Position numbers and translations under genes: made by a program
The notes under the pieces: model-generated
Seen by the model: only the letters and a program-made list of their open reading frames with translations
Told to the model about the DNA's origin: nothing
The model's database searches: none
From: Pseudomonas sp. QTF5
GTDB taxonomy: Bacteria > Pseudomonadota > Gammaproteobacteria > Pseudomonadales > Pseudomonadaceae
Direction of reading: 5' to 3'
Length of the DNA stretch: 64,000 bases
Assembly (NCBI RefSeq): GCF_000512695.2
Contig: NZ_AZRW02000007.1
Span: 1 to 64,000, forward strand
Shown: positions 20,047 through 31,375 of the stretch, one piece after another
Position numbering within the stretch: the stretch's first letter is position 1
How the letters are laid out: each line of letters starts with the position of its first letter

Positions 20047-21489
20047 TTACGATCCTGTGCCGCCCACAGTGATTGCATCGATTTTCAGCGTTGGCTGGCC
20101 GACACCCACCGGCACCGACTGCCCATCCTTGCCACACGTTCCCACACCGCTGTCCAGCGCCAGATCATTACCGACCATCGACACCTTGCTCATGGCTTCC
20201 GGCCCGTTGCCGATCAACGTCGCGCCTTTGACCGGGGCAGTAATCTTGCCGTCTTCGATCAGGTATGCCTCGCTGGTGGAGAACACGAACTTGCCACTGG
20301 TGATGTCCACCTGACCGCCGCCGAGGTTGGCGCAGTAGATGCCTTTTTTCACCGAGGCGATGATTTCCGCCGGGTCGCTTTCGCCAGCCAGCATGTAGGT
20401 GTTGGTCATGCGCGGCATCGGCAAGTGCGCGTAGGATTCGCGACGACCGTTACCGGTGCGGGCCACGCCCATCAGGCGCGCATTGAGCTTGTCCTGCATA
20501 TAACCTTTGAGGACGCCGTTTTCGATCAGTGTGGTGCACTCGGTCGGCGTGCCTTCGTCGTCGACGCTCAGCGAACCACGGCGCCCGGCGAGGGTGCCGT
20601 CATCGACGATGGTGCAGAGCTTCGACGCAACCATCTCGCCCATGCGCCCGCTGTAGGCCGAACTGCCCTTGCGGTTGAAATCGCCTTCCAGACCATGGCC
20701 GACGGCTTCGTGCAGCAACACGCCGGACCAACCCGAACCCAATACCACCGGCAACGTACCGGCCGGAGCCGGGATCGCTTCCAGATTCACCAGCGCCTGA
20801 CGCAACGCTTCGCGGGCATAACCCATGGCGCGGTCATCACTGAGGAAATAGCGGTAATCGGTACGACCGCCACCGCCATGACCACCGCGTTCACGACGAC
20901 CGTTCTGCTCGACGATCACGCTGACGTTGAAACGCACCAGCGGTCGCACATCCGCCGCCAGCCCGCCGTCGGTGGAAGCAATCAAAATCCGTTCCCAGAC
21001 CCCGGCCATGCTCACGGTGACTTGCTGGATACGCGGGTCGAGGGCGCGGGTCGCCACGTCGATACGCTTGAGCAGCTCGACTTTCTCGGCACGGGTCAGC
21101 ACTTCCAGCGGATTATCCGGCCCGTACAACTGGGCGACATCCTGGGTGGTGAACGCCTGCACGGTGCCGTTCTGCCCGGCCCGGGAAATCGAACGGGCCG
21201 CACGGGCCGCCGCGCCCAAGGCTTCGAGGGTGATTGCATTGCTGTAGGCGAAACCGGTTTTTTCGCCCGATTGCGCACGCACGCCGACACCTTGGTCGAG
21301 GTTGAAGCTGCCTTCCTTGACGATCCCGTCTTCCAGTGCCCAGGATTCGGAAATCTGCCCCTGGAAATACAGGTCGGCGGCATCGATGCCCGGGCCGGCC
21401 AGATCGCCGAGTACACCTTGCAGGCTTTCGATCGTTACGCCGCCGGGCGCCAGGAGGTGTTCACTGACGGAGGACAACAACTCGCTCAT
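20047..21489 (-). CDS. tldD: Metalloprotease TldD
   Basis: A 480-residue catalytic partner of PmbA. The zinc-binding HExxxH motif is visible as [20 protein letters not shown] near residue 260, and further family blocks are [15 protein letters not shown] and [22 protein letters not shown]. The TldD-TldE heterodimer is a peptidase for unfolded chains. Its start lies 12 bases after the nitrilase-family gene stop, so the two are cotranscribed. Confidence 0.96.
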   Translation of the reverse strand: MSELLSSVSEHLLAPGGVTIESLQGVLGDLAGPGIDAADLYFQGQISESWALEDGIVKEGSFNLDQGVGVRAQSGEKTGFAYSNAITLEALGAAARAARSISRAGQNGTVQAFTTQDVAQLYGPDNPLEVLTRAEKVELLKRIDVATRALDPRIQQVTVSMAGVWERILIASTDGGLAADVRPLVRFNVSVIVEQNGRRERGGHGGGGRTDYRYFLSDDRAMGYAREALRQALVNLEAIPAPAGTLPVVLGSGWSGVLLHEAVGHGLEGDFNRKGSSAYSGRMGEMVASKLCTIVDDGTLAGRRGSLSVDDEGTPTECTTLIENGVLKGYMQDKLNARLMGVARTGNGRRESYAHLPMPRMTNTYMLAGESDPAEIIASVKKGIYCANLGGGQVDITSGKFVFSTSEAYLIEDGKITAPVKGATLIGNGPEAMSKVSMVGNDLALDSGVGTCGKDGQSVPVGVGQPTLKIDAITVGGTGS

Positions 21490-21501
21490 ATGCTTTACGC
21501 C

Positions 21502-22356
21502 TTAAATTCGTCGTTCTGATGCAGGTCGCTGGGCGCCCTGCGAGAAAAAGCGCCGGTGAGTGGACACCGGCATCCGCGCCCTGATGGACGCCTGTTCGCT
21601 GCTGTCGCGTTCGGCCAGCAGCACGGCCTCGCCTTGATCCTGTTGTGCCAGCACACGCCCCCATGGGTCGACGATGGCGGCATGACCAAAGGTTTCTCGT
21701 GGCCCCGGATGCGTCCCACCCTGGGCGGCCGCGAGCATGTAACACTGAGTCTCAATGGCCCGCGCACGAATCAGCACATCCCAATGGGCCGCGCCGGTCA
21801 CCGCGGTAAAGGCCGACGGTGCGGTAATCAACTCCGCGCCGGCCGCACGCAATTCGCTGTACAGCTCCGGAAAACGCAGGTCATAACACACCGTCAGACC
21901 GACTCGACCGACCGGAGTGTCGGCAATGACCACACCACTGCCATAAGCATAGTCATCGGATTCGCGATAACGCCCGCGATTGTCCGCCACGTCTACGTCG
22001 AACAGGTGCAGCTTGTCATACCGTGCAACGGTTTCGCCTTGGTCATCCACCAACAATGAGCACGCATGCACTTTGGCCGTCGGTTGATCCACCGGCGGCA
22101 ACGGCAATGTACCGGCCACTATCCATAACTTGAGGTCGCGGGCGGTCTGTTTCAACCATGGCAGGATCGGGCCTTCACCCAAGGCTTCGGCGCGGCCGAT
22201 CTCGGCAATGTCGCGACGGCCCATGGCGGCGAAATTTTCCGGCAGCACGGCAAGCCGCGCGCCACCGGTCGCCGCCTGCTCAAGCAGACGACGGGCATGG
22301 GCCAGATTGGCCAGCACGTCGCTCTGGCTGACCATTTGAATCACCGCTACAGACAT
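21502..22356 (-). CDS. Carbon-nitrogen hydrolase (nitrilase superfamily)
   Basis: A 284-residue amidase of the nitrilase superfamily. The Glu-Lys-Cys triad is visible: Glu in LAVLPENFAAMG, Lys in ARYDKLHLFDVDV and Cys in GLTVCYDLRFPELY. This subgroup resembles the NIT1/deaminated-glutathione amidase type that repairs side products, but the substrate cannot be read from sequence. It lies between yhdP and tldD in one minus-strand run, as in P. aeruginosa. Confidence 0.9.
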   Translation of the reverse strand: MSVAVIQMVSQSDVLANLAHARRLLEQAATGGARLAVLPENFAAMGRRDIAEIGRAEALGEGPILPWLKQTARDLKLWIVAGTLPLPPVDQPTAKVHACSLLVDDQGETVARYDKLHLFDVDVADNRGRYRESDDYAYGSGVVIADTPVGRVGLTVCYDLRFPELYSELRAAGAELITAPSAFTAVTGAAHWDVLIRARAIETQCYMLAAAQGGTHPGPRETFGHAAIVDPWGRVLAQQDQGEAVLLAERDSSEQASIRARMPVSTHRRFFSQGAQRPASERRI

Positions 22357-22388
22357 GGCCTATTCCCTATGTGAAATCTACGCATACC

Positions 22389-22400
22389 TGTAGGAGCGTC
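22389..22400. repeat. Decayed REP half
   Basis: CTGTAGGAGCG at 22389-22399 matches the left arm of the TGTAGGAGCGAGCTTGC REPIN at 63080 but the rest is lost. It lies in the 106-base gap between yhdP and the nitrilase gene. Confidence 0.4.
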
Positions 22401-22462
22401 GGCGCATTCGAACGTACGGTCATGCTACTCCATAGGCCCGAAGAGTGCTTTTTCAAAAGAAT

Positions 22463-25400
22463 TCAAAAAGGCTTGTCGAAGGTGATTTTCGGTTCTTTCC
22501 ACGGGCCTTTGACGGTGTATTTGACGCTGGCAAAGCGCGCCACGCGGTCACCGATCAGCTTATCGATCAGGAACAGCGCCCCGCCGACGGCCGGTGCACC
22601 GACGATCAGCGCGGCAATCGGCAGATTGTTGGTCACCGGCAAGGTCACCAGCAACTTCGCATCGACTTGATCTGCTACCAGGTCCAGTGTGCCGTTGAGC
22701 TCCAGATTGCTCGAGGGGCCTGTCAGCAAGATCGGCTTACGGGTCACGTAGACCCCGTTACTCGCGACCAGCAGGCCTTTGACCCGGTCATAGCTCAAGC
22801 CTTTGCCGAACAGGTCGGAAAAATCCAGGCGCAGGCGGCGGCCGATGGAGTTGAAGTTGAGCAGACCAAATACCCGCAGCGCCTGAGCGCTGCCCTCAAC
22901 TTCAACGAACTGACCTTTTTTCAGTGACGCATCAAGGCTGCCGGAAAAACGTTTGGTCGCCAGCCACGCCGGTGACCCAGGCCAGCGACCGTCGACATCC
23001 ATGTGAAACTCTTCGCTGGTGACGCTCGGCGCAAAACCCCAGCCCTTGAGCACGTCGGCGAGGTTCTTGCCACTGACCCGGCCCTTGTACCAACTGCTGG
23101 ATTTACCCGGCGTGCCTTCCCAGCTACCGCTGCCCTGCAAGAGGATGCCCTTGAGACCCAGATCCAGGGTATTGAAGGCAATGCCCTTGGCGGTCGGCCG
23201 GACTTTCAGATGCCACGCGCCCACCAGATCCTGCCCCTGGAACAGCTGATTGATGGTGACATCCAGCGCCGGGATCTTCGTCGGATCCACGGTGGCCAGC
23301 GGATCCGGCGAATTTTCGTCAGTCAGCACTGTCGGGGCTGGCGCCGGCAAACGTACGTATTGCAGATTGACCGCAATCGGTGCGGCTTTCGCATCGGGAA
23401 TTCCGACGCTGCCCTTGGCCTGCTGACTGTCGAGTTGCAAGGCCCACGCGGCCGGTTTACGCGTCAACTGCACCGACGCCTGATCGAGGGTGGTGCCGAA
23501 ACCACTGAGTTTTCCAACCTTCAAATCCACACTACTGAGCAGCTGTTTGGCACTGCCGCCCGGATCCTGGCCGGCATACTTGCTCACCAGATTCTGCCAG
23601 GGGGCGACATCCAGCTCGGACAGTACACCGCGCACGCGCAAACCTTTGGCGCCAGGCAACACGGCACTGCCGCCACCGAGAAACAACTCGCCGCGACCGT
23701 CGGCGAAATTACCGGTCGGTGCCGCAAACGTGAAGCTCGCCAGTTCACCATAGGTGGCCCAGTAACGCCGTTCCGGCCCTTGCAGGGTCATGCGGAACAC
23801 GGTATCGCGCCCGACATCGGCCGCCATGCCGAACGGCGCCGGCAAATCCACCGCCACGCCTTTGAGGTTGGAGCTGACCATCAATTGACTGTCGGCACCA
23901 TCAAGGTTCAGCTGCAACTGATAAGGGATCATCCCCGTTACGGGCAACGGCTGAGTGACATTCAGCCAATCGGTGAGTTTCTTGACCTCGACCTCACCCG
24001 ATGCGGCAACCCGAGTGTTGAGCTTGCCAGGACTGCCTTCAGCGAATATCTGTGCGGTCACTGGCTTGTCGAACGCTCGCGCCGTGATCTTTTGCCCGCT
24101 CAATCCCTTGGTGCTGTCGAAACGGAAATCGCCCTTGAGTTGCGTCAGCTCCAGGGTGGGCTCGCGGAGCTTCAAACGGGCTTTGTCGGTCTTGAAGTCG
24201 ACAAGGATTTTCGGCCGCTCGCCTTTGACCAGCGGGATATCGAGTTTGAGCTTGCCTTGCAGATCGCCCTCGCCTTCCCAACCAGCGAACGTGTCGGCGG
24301 TGCCGATGGGCGCCTCCTGCAGAATCTTCAGGCCATCGCCCAACCCGCCAGCGAATGCGCCGTCGAGGAACAGATGAGTGCTCTGCCCGGCCGGTACACG
24401 GGGAATATTGACGTAGACGTCGCTGACCTGAGTGTCGAGCAATTGGCCCTTGCTCGCGAGGATCCGCACACCGCTGTCTTCGATGAACACATCGCCGCTG
24501 ACCTTGCTGACATGCGGCCAGCCCGGCTGAAACGCCAGCTCGGCATCGTGAACCTTGAAAAACAGGCTGATGCTGCGAGCCGTATCGGCGGCACCGTGGT
24601 TCAGCGAACCCTGATACTGGAAGAAGCCTTCATCCACCGCGCCTTTGAGAATCGCGGTGCGCAGCCACTCGTCCAGCCCCGGGCTGAGAACCGTCGGCAG
24701 GTACTTGGCGGTGTAGCGACCGTCGCCGTCGACCAGGCCGACCCGCAGGTCCATGTAGTCTTCCTGGGTGTGATCGAAATGCAGGCGAATCAGGAAGTCG
24801 CCGGCAATCTTGCCCTCCTCGCCCAGCACCTTCAGGTACGGCGCGATCAGGGTGAAAGCTTCTTTGTCGAGTTTCCAGGTCAACCGGGCGTTGGCCTGAA
24901 TGTACTGCCATGGCTTGGCGAAAATCGGGTCCAAATGCAGGGAAAAATCCTTGCTGTCCATGCGCAGCTCGCCCTGCCCGAGATCGCCGCTGATGCTGCC
25001 ACTGACATTTCGCACCGCCGGTGCACCGCGATAAGCGTCGAAGCCGACCTTTTCCAGATTGGCGGCAAAGCTGAATTTGTTGTCATCGGTAGCGGCTGGG
25101 CGGAAGTCGATCAGCACGTTGCGTAAAACCCCGGTGACCTTGAGCCGCTCGACCGCCGTGGCGACACCTTCGGGCAGTGGGCCCAGTGCGTTCAGCAGCG
25201 GAGTGAGCGGTGTGAGATCGAGACGGTCGGCTTGCAGGTGCAAGAGCTCTGGCACCTTGTCTGTCGCGGCCGTTTGTTGAAATTGCAGTTTCGATTCCCA
25301 GCGGCTGTCGCCCAGGCTCATCGCCAGAGAATCCAGGGTCACCAGAACGCCTGTGGAACTGCGCTGGAAATACCCGTTCAGCGCCAGATTATTGATCTGG

Positions 25401-26266
25401 ATCGGCTTGCGCTCGGCATAGGCGCCCTTGAGTTGCGGCGCGTTCAAACGAATCGCGGCGCGTTGCACGGTGCCCTTGCTCCAGTTAATCCAGAACTCGC
25501 CACCGGCCTTGATCTCGGAAAAATTCCATTGCTGGGTCAGGCGCTCGGGCAACCATTTCGACCAATCACTCTGCGGCAGGCTCAGGTAAGCGTCCGCTTC
25601 ACCGTCCTTCCATTGGGCTGCGCGCAAACGGGTGCGCAGGCTCATCGCAACCGGCTGGCCGTCGGGAAGGGTCAAACGGGCATCGAGCCTCTGGCGGGAT
25701 GGACCGGTTTTCAGATTAAGGCCGACGTACGTCAGGGTCAGCGGCGACTCCCCCAATGGCTGCAAGGTGACCTGGCTGTCGAGCACCGACAGCTGCTGGA
25801 TCATCTGCATACGATTGAGCAGTTGCTCCGGATTCAGCGGCTGGTCTTGCTGCACCGGTAAACCTTCCAGCGCCCAATGACCGTCCTCACCTTCCTTGAG
25901 GCTGATCTTCAGGCCGTTGAGTTCCAGGTGTGCGATGCGCACTTCGCGCGCCAGCAGGCTGGCCCAGAGATCCGGCACCGCGCGCACCTGATCCAGGCGC
26001 AAGGCATTGGAACCCTCGCCGACCATCACGTCATGGGCCAGCAGAACCGGGGCGAGGCCGCTCCAGTTGCCTTCCAGCTTGCCGATTTGCAGGGGCATGC
26101 CCAAGGCATCGCTGGCTTTGTCTTCGACGTCGGCACGGTACTCGGCCACCAGCGGCGTCAACTCCCGGCCGAGGCTGACGAACAGCGCCGTCAACACTAA
26201 AACCAACGCGCACAGGCCCAGGCCCCAGCGGGTCAGTGCGGCCAAAATGCGTGTCAGACGCTCCAT
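22463..26266 (-). CDS. yhdP: YhdP-family AsmA-like phospholipid transport protein
   Basis: A 1267-residue giant envelope protein: one N-terminal transmembrane helix (WGLGLCALVLVLTALFVSLG) followed by a very long beta-rich periplasmic part with the DUF3971 and AsmA-like C-terminal regions (ending KYTVKGPWKEPKITFDKPF). In E. coli YhdP, TamB and YdbH together move phospholipids to the outer membrane. The start MERLTRILAALTRWG is chosen because GGGAG precedes it; an ATG seven codons upstream overlaps that site. It lies after rng in the conserved rng-yhdP order. Confidence 0.93.
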   Translation of the reverse strand: MERLTRILAALTRWGLGLCALVLVLTALFVSLGRELTPLVAEYRADVEDKASDALGMPLQIGKLEGNWSGLAPVLLAHDVMVGEGSNALRLDQVRAVPDLWASLLAREVRIAHLELNGLKISLKEGEDGHWALEGLPVQQDQPLNPEQLLNRMQMIQQLSVLDSQVTLQPLGESPLTLTYVGLNLKTGPSRQRLDARLTLPDGQPVAMSLRTRLRAAQWKDGEADAYLSLPQSDWSKWLPERLTQQWNFSEIKAGGEFWINWSKGTVQRAAIRLNAPQLKGAYAERKPIQINNLALNGYFQRSSTGVLVTLDSLAMSLGDSRWESKLQFQQTAATDKVPELLHLQADRLDLTPLTPLLNALGPLPEGVATAVERLKVTGVLRNVLIDFRPAATDDNKFSFAANLEKVGFDAYRGAPAVRNVSGSISGDLGQGELRMDSKDFSLHLDPIFAKPWQYIQANARLTWKLDKEAFTLIAPYLKVLGEEGKIAGDFLIRLHFDHTQEDYMDLRVGLVDGDGRYTAKYLPTVLSPGLDEWLRTAILKGAVDEGFFQYQGSLNHGAADTARSISLFFKVHDAELAFQPGWPHVSKVSGDVFIEDSGVRILASKGQLLDTQVSDVYVNIPRVPAGQSTHLFLDGAFAGGLGDGLKILQEAPIGTADTFAGWEGEGDLQGKLKLDIPLVKGERPKILVDFKTDKARLKLREPTLELTQLKGDFRFDSTKGLSGQKITARAFDKPVTAQIFAEGSPGKLNTRVAASGEVEVKKLTDWLNVTQPLPVTGMIPYQLQLNLDGADSQLMVSSNLKGVAVDLPAPFGMAADVGRDTVFRMTLQGPERRYWATYGELASFTFAAPTGNFADGRGELFLGGGSAVLPGAKGLRVRGVLSELDVAPWQNLVSKYAGQDPGGSAKQLLSSVDLKVGKLSGFGTTLDQASVQLTRKPAAWALQLDSQQAKGSVGIPDAKAAPIAVNLQYVRLPAPAPTVLTDENSPDPLATVDPTKIPALDVTINQLFQGQDLVGAWHLKVRPTAKGIAFNTLDLGLKGILLQGSGSWEGTPGKSSSWYKGRVSGKNLADVLKGWGFAPSVTSEEFHMDVDGRWPGSPAWLATKRFSGSLDASLKKGQFVEVEGSAQALRVFGLLNFNSIGRRLRLDFSDLFGKGLSYDRVKGLLVASNGVYVTRKPILLTGPSSNLELNGTLDLVADQVDAKLLVTLPVTNNLPIAALIVGAPAVGGALFLIDKLIGDRVARFASVKYTVKGPWKEPKITFDKPF

Positions 26267-26341
26267 GTCAGTTGGCTCCCATGGCAAAAATACTGCAAAG
26301 AGCTGAGGCCAGCCGCTCTAGTGGAGTTGAAACCCAACGAT

Positions 26342-27799
26342 TCAGAGCAACACCACGTCGTATTGTTCCTGGGAATACATGGTTTCCACCTGGAAACGAA
26401 TGGTGCGCCCGATAAAGCCTTCGAGCTCTGCGACGTTGCCCGACTCTTCGTCGAGCAAACGGTCGACCACTTTCTGGTTCGCCAGCACCCGATAACCTTC
26501 AGCCTGATAGGCCCGGGCCTCACGCAGGATTTCACGGAAGATCTCGTAGCACACGGTTTCCGGAGTCTTGAGTTTGCCGCGACCCTGGCAACTGTTGCAC
26601 GGTTCGCACAGCACTTGCTCAAGACTTTCGCGGGTGCGCTTGCGGGTCATCTGCACCAGGCCCAACTCGGTGATGCCGATGATGTTGGTCTTGGCGTGAT
26701 CGCGCTCCAGTTGCTTCTCGAGGGTACGCAACACCTGGCGCTGATGCTCTTCATCTTCCATGTCGATGAAGTCGATGATGATGATCCCGCCCAGGTTACG
26801 CAGGCGCAGCTGACGGGCAATGGCGGTGGCGGCTTCGAGGTTGGTCTTGAAGATGGTTTCTTCGAGGTTGCGATGACCGACAAAGGCCCCGGTATTGACG
26901 TCGATGGTGCTCATGGCTTCTGCCGGATCGACCACCAGATAGCCGCCGGACTTGAGCGGCACCTTGCGTTCCAGGGCTTTCTGGATTTCGTCTTCGACGC
27001 CATATAAGTCGAAGATCGGCCGTTCGCCCGGGTAATGCTCCAGGCGGTCGGCGATTTCCGGCATCAGTTCGGCGACGAACTGCGTGGTTTTCTGGAAGGT
27101 TTCCCGCGAGTCGATGCGGATCTTCTCGATCTTCGGGCTCACCAGGTCACGCAAGGTACGCAGCGCCAGGCCGAGGTCTTCGTAGATCACACTCGGCGCG
27201 CTGATGGTCTTGATCTGTTCGTTGATCTGGTCCCAGAGCCTGCGCAGGTAGCGGATGTCCATGAGGATTTCATCGGCCCCGGCCCCTTCGGCAGCGGTGC
27301 GCAGAATGAAACCGCCGGCTTCCTTGATGCCTTCTGTGGCCACGCAGTCGGTGACCACTTGCTTGAGGCGGTCGCGCTCGGCTTCGTCTTCGATCTTCAG
27401 GGAAATGCCGACGTGGGCGGTGCGCGGCATGTACACCAGATAGCGCGACGGAATCGACAGTTGCGTCGTCAAGCGTGCGCCTTTGGAGCCAATCGGATCC
27501 TTGGTGACTTGCACCACCAGGCTCTGACCTTCATGAACCAGGGCACTGATGCTCTCCACCGCCGGGCCTTCGCGCAGGGAAATTTCCGAGGCATGAATGA
27601 ACGCTGCACGGTCCAGGCCGATGTCGACGAAGGCGGCCTGCATGCCCGGCAATACCCGCACGACCTTGCCTTTATAGATGTTGCCGACGATCCCGCGCTT
27701 TTGCGTGCGCTCGACGTGGACCTCTTGCAGGACACCGTTTTCGACCACCGCCACGCGCGATTCCATCGGCGTGATGTTGATCAGGATCTCTTCACTCAT
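26342..27799 (-). CDS. rng: Ribonuclease G
   Basis: A 485-residue endoribonuclease of the RNase E/G family that matures the 5' end of 16S rRNA and degrades some mRNAs. It has an N-terminal S1-like domain (GNIYKGKVVRVLPGMQAAFVDIG), the catalytic DNase-I-like region (VDVNTGAFVGH and IIIDFIDM, with metal-binding Asp residues) and the zinc-link CEPCNSCQGRG. No long C-terminal scaffold follows, which separates it from RNase E. The start MSEEILINITPME matches the family; an ATG nine codons upstream is unlikely. Confidence 0.95.
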   Translation of the reverse strand: MSEEILINITPMESRVAVVENGVLQEVHVERTQKRGIVGNIYKGKVVRVLPGMQAAFVDIGLDRAAFIHASEISLREGPAVESISALVHEGQSLVVQVTKDPIGSKGARLTTQLSIPSRYLVYMPRTAHVGISLKIEDEAERDRLKQVVTDCVATEGIKEAGGFILRTAAEGAGADEILMDIRYLRRLWDQINEQIKTISAPSVIYEDLGLALRTLRDLVSPKIEKIRIDSRETFQKTTQFVAELMPEIADRLEHYPGERPIFDLYGVEDEIQKALERKVPLKSGGYLVVDPAEAMSTIDVNTGAFVGHRNLEETIFKTNLEAATAIARQLRLRNLGGIIIIDFIDMEDEEHQRQVLRTLEKQLERDHAKTNIIGITELGLVQMTRKRTRESLEQVLCEPCNSCQGRGKLKTPETVCYEIFREILREARAYQAEGYRVLANQKVVDRLLDEESGNVAELEGFIGRTIRFQVETMYSQEQYDVVLL

Positions 27800-27856
27800 G
27801 GCAGGGTCTCGTTCAGGCATGTTCACGATAATGGCCGCATCTTGTCAGTACGACGC

Positions 27857-28453
27857 TCAGCGCGCGTTAAGGGTTTGCCAACAGGGTATGCCGAAATGGC
27901 CGAGTAGCTCGAAGGTTTCGCACAGCGGCAATCCGACTACCGCCGAGTAGCTGCCATTGAGCCCGGCGACGAACACCGCACCCAGTCCTTGGATTCCGTA
28001 GCCGCCAGCCTTGTCCCGGGGTTCGCCGCTGGCCCAGTAGACCGCCGCTTCGTCGCGGTCGATGGTGCGAAAACGCACCAGACTGCGCACCACCAAAGAC
28101 TCGCAGCGCTCGCCATCGCGCAGCGCAATCGCTGTCAGCACTTCATGCTCACTCCCGGACAACAGCATCAGCATGGCGCATGCGTCGGCTTCGTCCACCG
28201 GCTTACCGAGAATTTTCCCGTCCAGCACCACGGCGGTGTCGGCACCCAGCACGCAGAAATCCGCGTCGGACACGACCGTGCCGTGCCCGGCTTCGGCCTT
28301 GCCGCGCGCCAGACGCTCGACATAGGCCGATGGGGATTCTTCAGGTAAAGGGGTTTCATCGATGTCCGCGCTGATGACGGAGAACGACACGCCGATCTGC
28401 GTGAGCAGTTCACGCCGACGCGGCGAACCTGAGGCGAGGTACAGCTGTTTCAT
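27857..28453 (-). CDS. maf: Maf-family nucleotide pyrophosphatase
   Basis: A 198-residue Maf/YhdE-type protein. The N-terminal [18 protein letters not shown] holds the nucleotide-binding motif, and [17 protein letters not shown] contains the conserved aspartates. The YhdE subgroup hydrolyses dTTP, UTP and related nucleotides, and is linked to division control. The ATG at 28453 is used; a TTG one codon before it is in frame. It lies between mreD and rng as in other gammaproteobacteria. Confidence 0.94.
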   Translation of the reverse strand: MKQLYLASGSPRRRELLTQIGVSFSVISADIDETPLPEESPSAYVERLARGKAEAGHGTVVSDADFCVLGADTAVVLDGKILGKPVDEADACAMLMLLSGSEHEVLTAIALRDGERCESLVVRSLVRFRTIDRDEAAVYWASGEPRDKAGGYGIQGLGAVFVAGLNGSYSAVVGLPLCETFELLGHFGIPCWQTLNAR

Positions 28454-28543
28454 CAAGACATCTCCCTGCTAGCGCCCTGTCTCACAAATACTGTTCCTTT
28501 TCGGCGAGACAGAGCACCAGGTGCGGGCACATGCCTGACCGAA

Positions 28544-29035
28544 TTAATTGATTTTGTAGCGTCGACGCAAACCGCGCAAACCGTAGCTGATCCATGGCCA
28601 GAGCAACGCGCTGACCAGTGCCGGCAACACCAGTGCCAGGGTTGGCTGACGATTGCCGGTCAGGGCGCTCAGCCACAACTGAACCAGTTGGGCGAGGCCG
28701 AAGATCACCAGGATCACCAGGCTCTGTTGCCACATCGGGAACATGCGCAGGCGCTGTTGCAACGACAGCACCAGGAAGGTAATGAGCGTGAGGATCAACG
28801 CGTTCTGGCCCAGCAACGTGCCATACAGCACGTCTTCGGCCAACCCCAGACACCAGGCGGTCACCATGCCGACTTTCTGCGGCAGGGCCAACGCCCAGAA
28901 CGCCAACAGCAAGGCCAGCCACAGAGGACGCAGGATTTCCATGAATTGCGGCAGCGGCGAAACGCTGAGCAGCATGCCGATGGCGAAGGTCAGCCAGACC
29001 ATCCAGCCGTTTTGGGATGAAGTAGTACCGCCCAT
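28544..29035 (-). CDS. mreD: Rod-shape determining protein MreD
   Basis: A 163-residue integral membrane protein with about five hydrophobic segments (LTFAIGMLLSVSPLPQF, PLWLALLLAFWALALP, ALILTLITFLVLSL, SLVILVIFGLAQLVQLWL). MreD joins MreC and the MreB filaments to the elongation machinery (RodA-PBP2). The one-base overlap with the mreC stop suggests coupled translation. It ends with basic LRGLRRRYKIN. Confidence 0.94.
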   Translation of the reverse strand: MGGTTSSQNGWMVWLTFAIGMLLSVSPLPQFMEILRPLWLALLLAFWALALPQKVGMVTAWCLGLAEDVLYGTLLGQNALILTLITFLVLSLQQRLRMFPMWQQSLVILVIFGLAQLVQLWLSALTGNRQPTLALVLPALVSALLWPWISYGLRGLRRRYKIN

Positions 29036-30180
29036 TATTCTCTTCCCCCAGTGGTGGCCGGCGCGGAGACAGGCGGTTTGGCAGCAGGCTTCACGGCGGC
29101 GGGCTGGATCGTCGGTGGTTTGGCGGCGGCTGGTGCCGACGCGGGTGGCTTGCTGGCAGCATGGGCAGCGGCAGGTTTTGCCGGGGTCGCGGCAGCAGGT
29201 GTCGTCGCCGGAGCAGCCGGAGCAGCCGGAGCAGCGACGGTAGCCGGTATCACCGACACGGCCGGTTTCGGCACAGTCGCAGGAATGATCGGCCCACCGC
29301 CGTGCTGGTCCAGTGCTTCCTGAGCCTGGGCGGCGTCGTTGGCGCGTTCCTCGGCGGTGCGTCCGTCACTGAATACCAACAACAGATAACGGCTGCGGTT
29401 CAATGCGGCGGTCGGCACGGCACGGACGATGGCGAACGGCTGGCCGGAATCGTGGATCACTTCCTTGACCGTCGCCACCGGGTAACCCGCCGGGAAACGC
29501 TGACCGAGGCCGGAACTGACCAGCAGATCGCCTTCTTTAATGTCGGCGGTATCGGCCACATGACGCAGCTCAAGGCGTTCCGGGTTACCGGTGCCGCTGG
29601 CAATCGCCCGCAGACCGTTACGGTTCACCTGCACTGGAATGCTGTGGGTGGTGTCAGTCAGCAACAGGACGCGGGACGTGTACGGCATCAACTCGACCAC
29701 CTGCCCCATCAGGCCGCGGGCATCGAGCACCGGCTGACCGAGGACCACACCGTCGCGCTCACCTTTATTGATGATGATGCGATGGGTAAAGGGGTTGGGG
29801 TCCATGCCGATCAACTCGGCCACTTCGACCTTCTCGTTGACCAGCGCGGAAGAGTTGAGCAACTCGCGCAGCCGAACGTTCTGCTCGGTCAGGGCAGCAA
29901 GCTTTTGCATGCGCCCCTGCAACAGCAGGTTTTCGGTTTTGAGTTTTTCGTTTTCGGCGACCAGTTCGGTCCGGCTGCCAAATTGGCTGGCCACACCCTG
30001 CCATAACCGCTGCGGCAAGTCGGTGATCCAGTAAGACTGCATCAGCACCAGCGACATTTGGCTACGCACTGGCTTGAGCAGTGTGAAGCGAGCATCGACC
30101 ACCATCAGCGCGACCGATAGCACGACCAGCACCAACAAGCGCACGCCCAGTGAGGGGCCTTTGGTGAAAAGCGGTTTAAT
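29035..30180 (-). CDS. mreC: Rod-shape determining protein MreC
   Basis: A bitopic protein: an N-terminal transmembrane helix (RLLVLVVLSVALMVV), a coiled coil (LVAENEKLKTENLLLQGRMQKL), then the periplasmic beta domain, and a proline/alanine-rich tail after about residue 280 that is probably disordered. It activates PBP2-RodA. The only ordinary start in frame is a GTG at 30144, which has no ribosome binding site and sits on the edge of the membrane helix. An ATT at 30180 has GGGAGGAG six bases upstream and adds IKPLFTKGPSLG, a typical MreC N-terminus, giving 381 residues. I favour the ATT start. Confidence 0.9.
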   Translation of the reverse strand: MKPLFTKGPSLGVRLLVLVVLSVALMVVDARFTLLKPVRSQMSLVLMQSYWITDLPQRLWQGVASQFGSRTELVAENEKLKTENLLLQGRMQKLAALTEQNVRLRELLNSSALVNEKVEVAELIGMDPNPFTHRIIINKGERDGVVLGQPVLDARGLMGQVVELMPYTSRVLLLTDTTHSIPVQVNRNGLRAIASGTGNPERLELRHVADTADIKEGDLLVSSGLGQRFPAGYPVATVKEVIHDSGQPFAIVRAVPTAALNRSRYLLLVFSDGRTAEERANDAAQAQEALDQHGGGPIIPATVPKPAVSVIPATVAAPAAPAAPATTPAAATPAKPAAAHAASKPPASAPAAAKPPTIQPAAVKPAAKPPVSAPATTGGRE

Positions 30181-30265
30181 AAGCCGCTCCTCCCAGGCAA
30201 ATGTTCTCTTTATTCATACGGCATCAAACCGGCCTGGATGCAGACTGACAGAAGATAAACGCCAA

Positions 30266-30291
30266 CAGGCAGCACTGCAAAGTGCTGCCTG
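30266..30291 (-). terminator. Hairpin between mreB and mreC
   Basis: CAGGCAGCACT (30266-30276) and AGTGCTGCCTG (30281-30291) form a perfect 11-bp stem with a four-base loop. On the minus strand there is no strong U-tract after it, so it probably attenuates or processes the mreB-mreC transcript rather than stopping it fully; this fits the need for more MreB than MreC/D. Confidence 0.6.
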
Positions 30292-30325
30292 CGCGCGCTC
30301 AACAGCATAGAGGCGATCCGGCGAC

Positions 30326-31375
<1,050 letters not shown>

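Noticed and set aside
23003..25126. A 707-codon plus-strand open frame inside yhdP
   Set aside because: It is the reverse strand of yhdP, of low-complexity composition, and unlike any protein I know.
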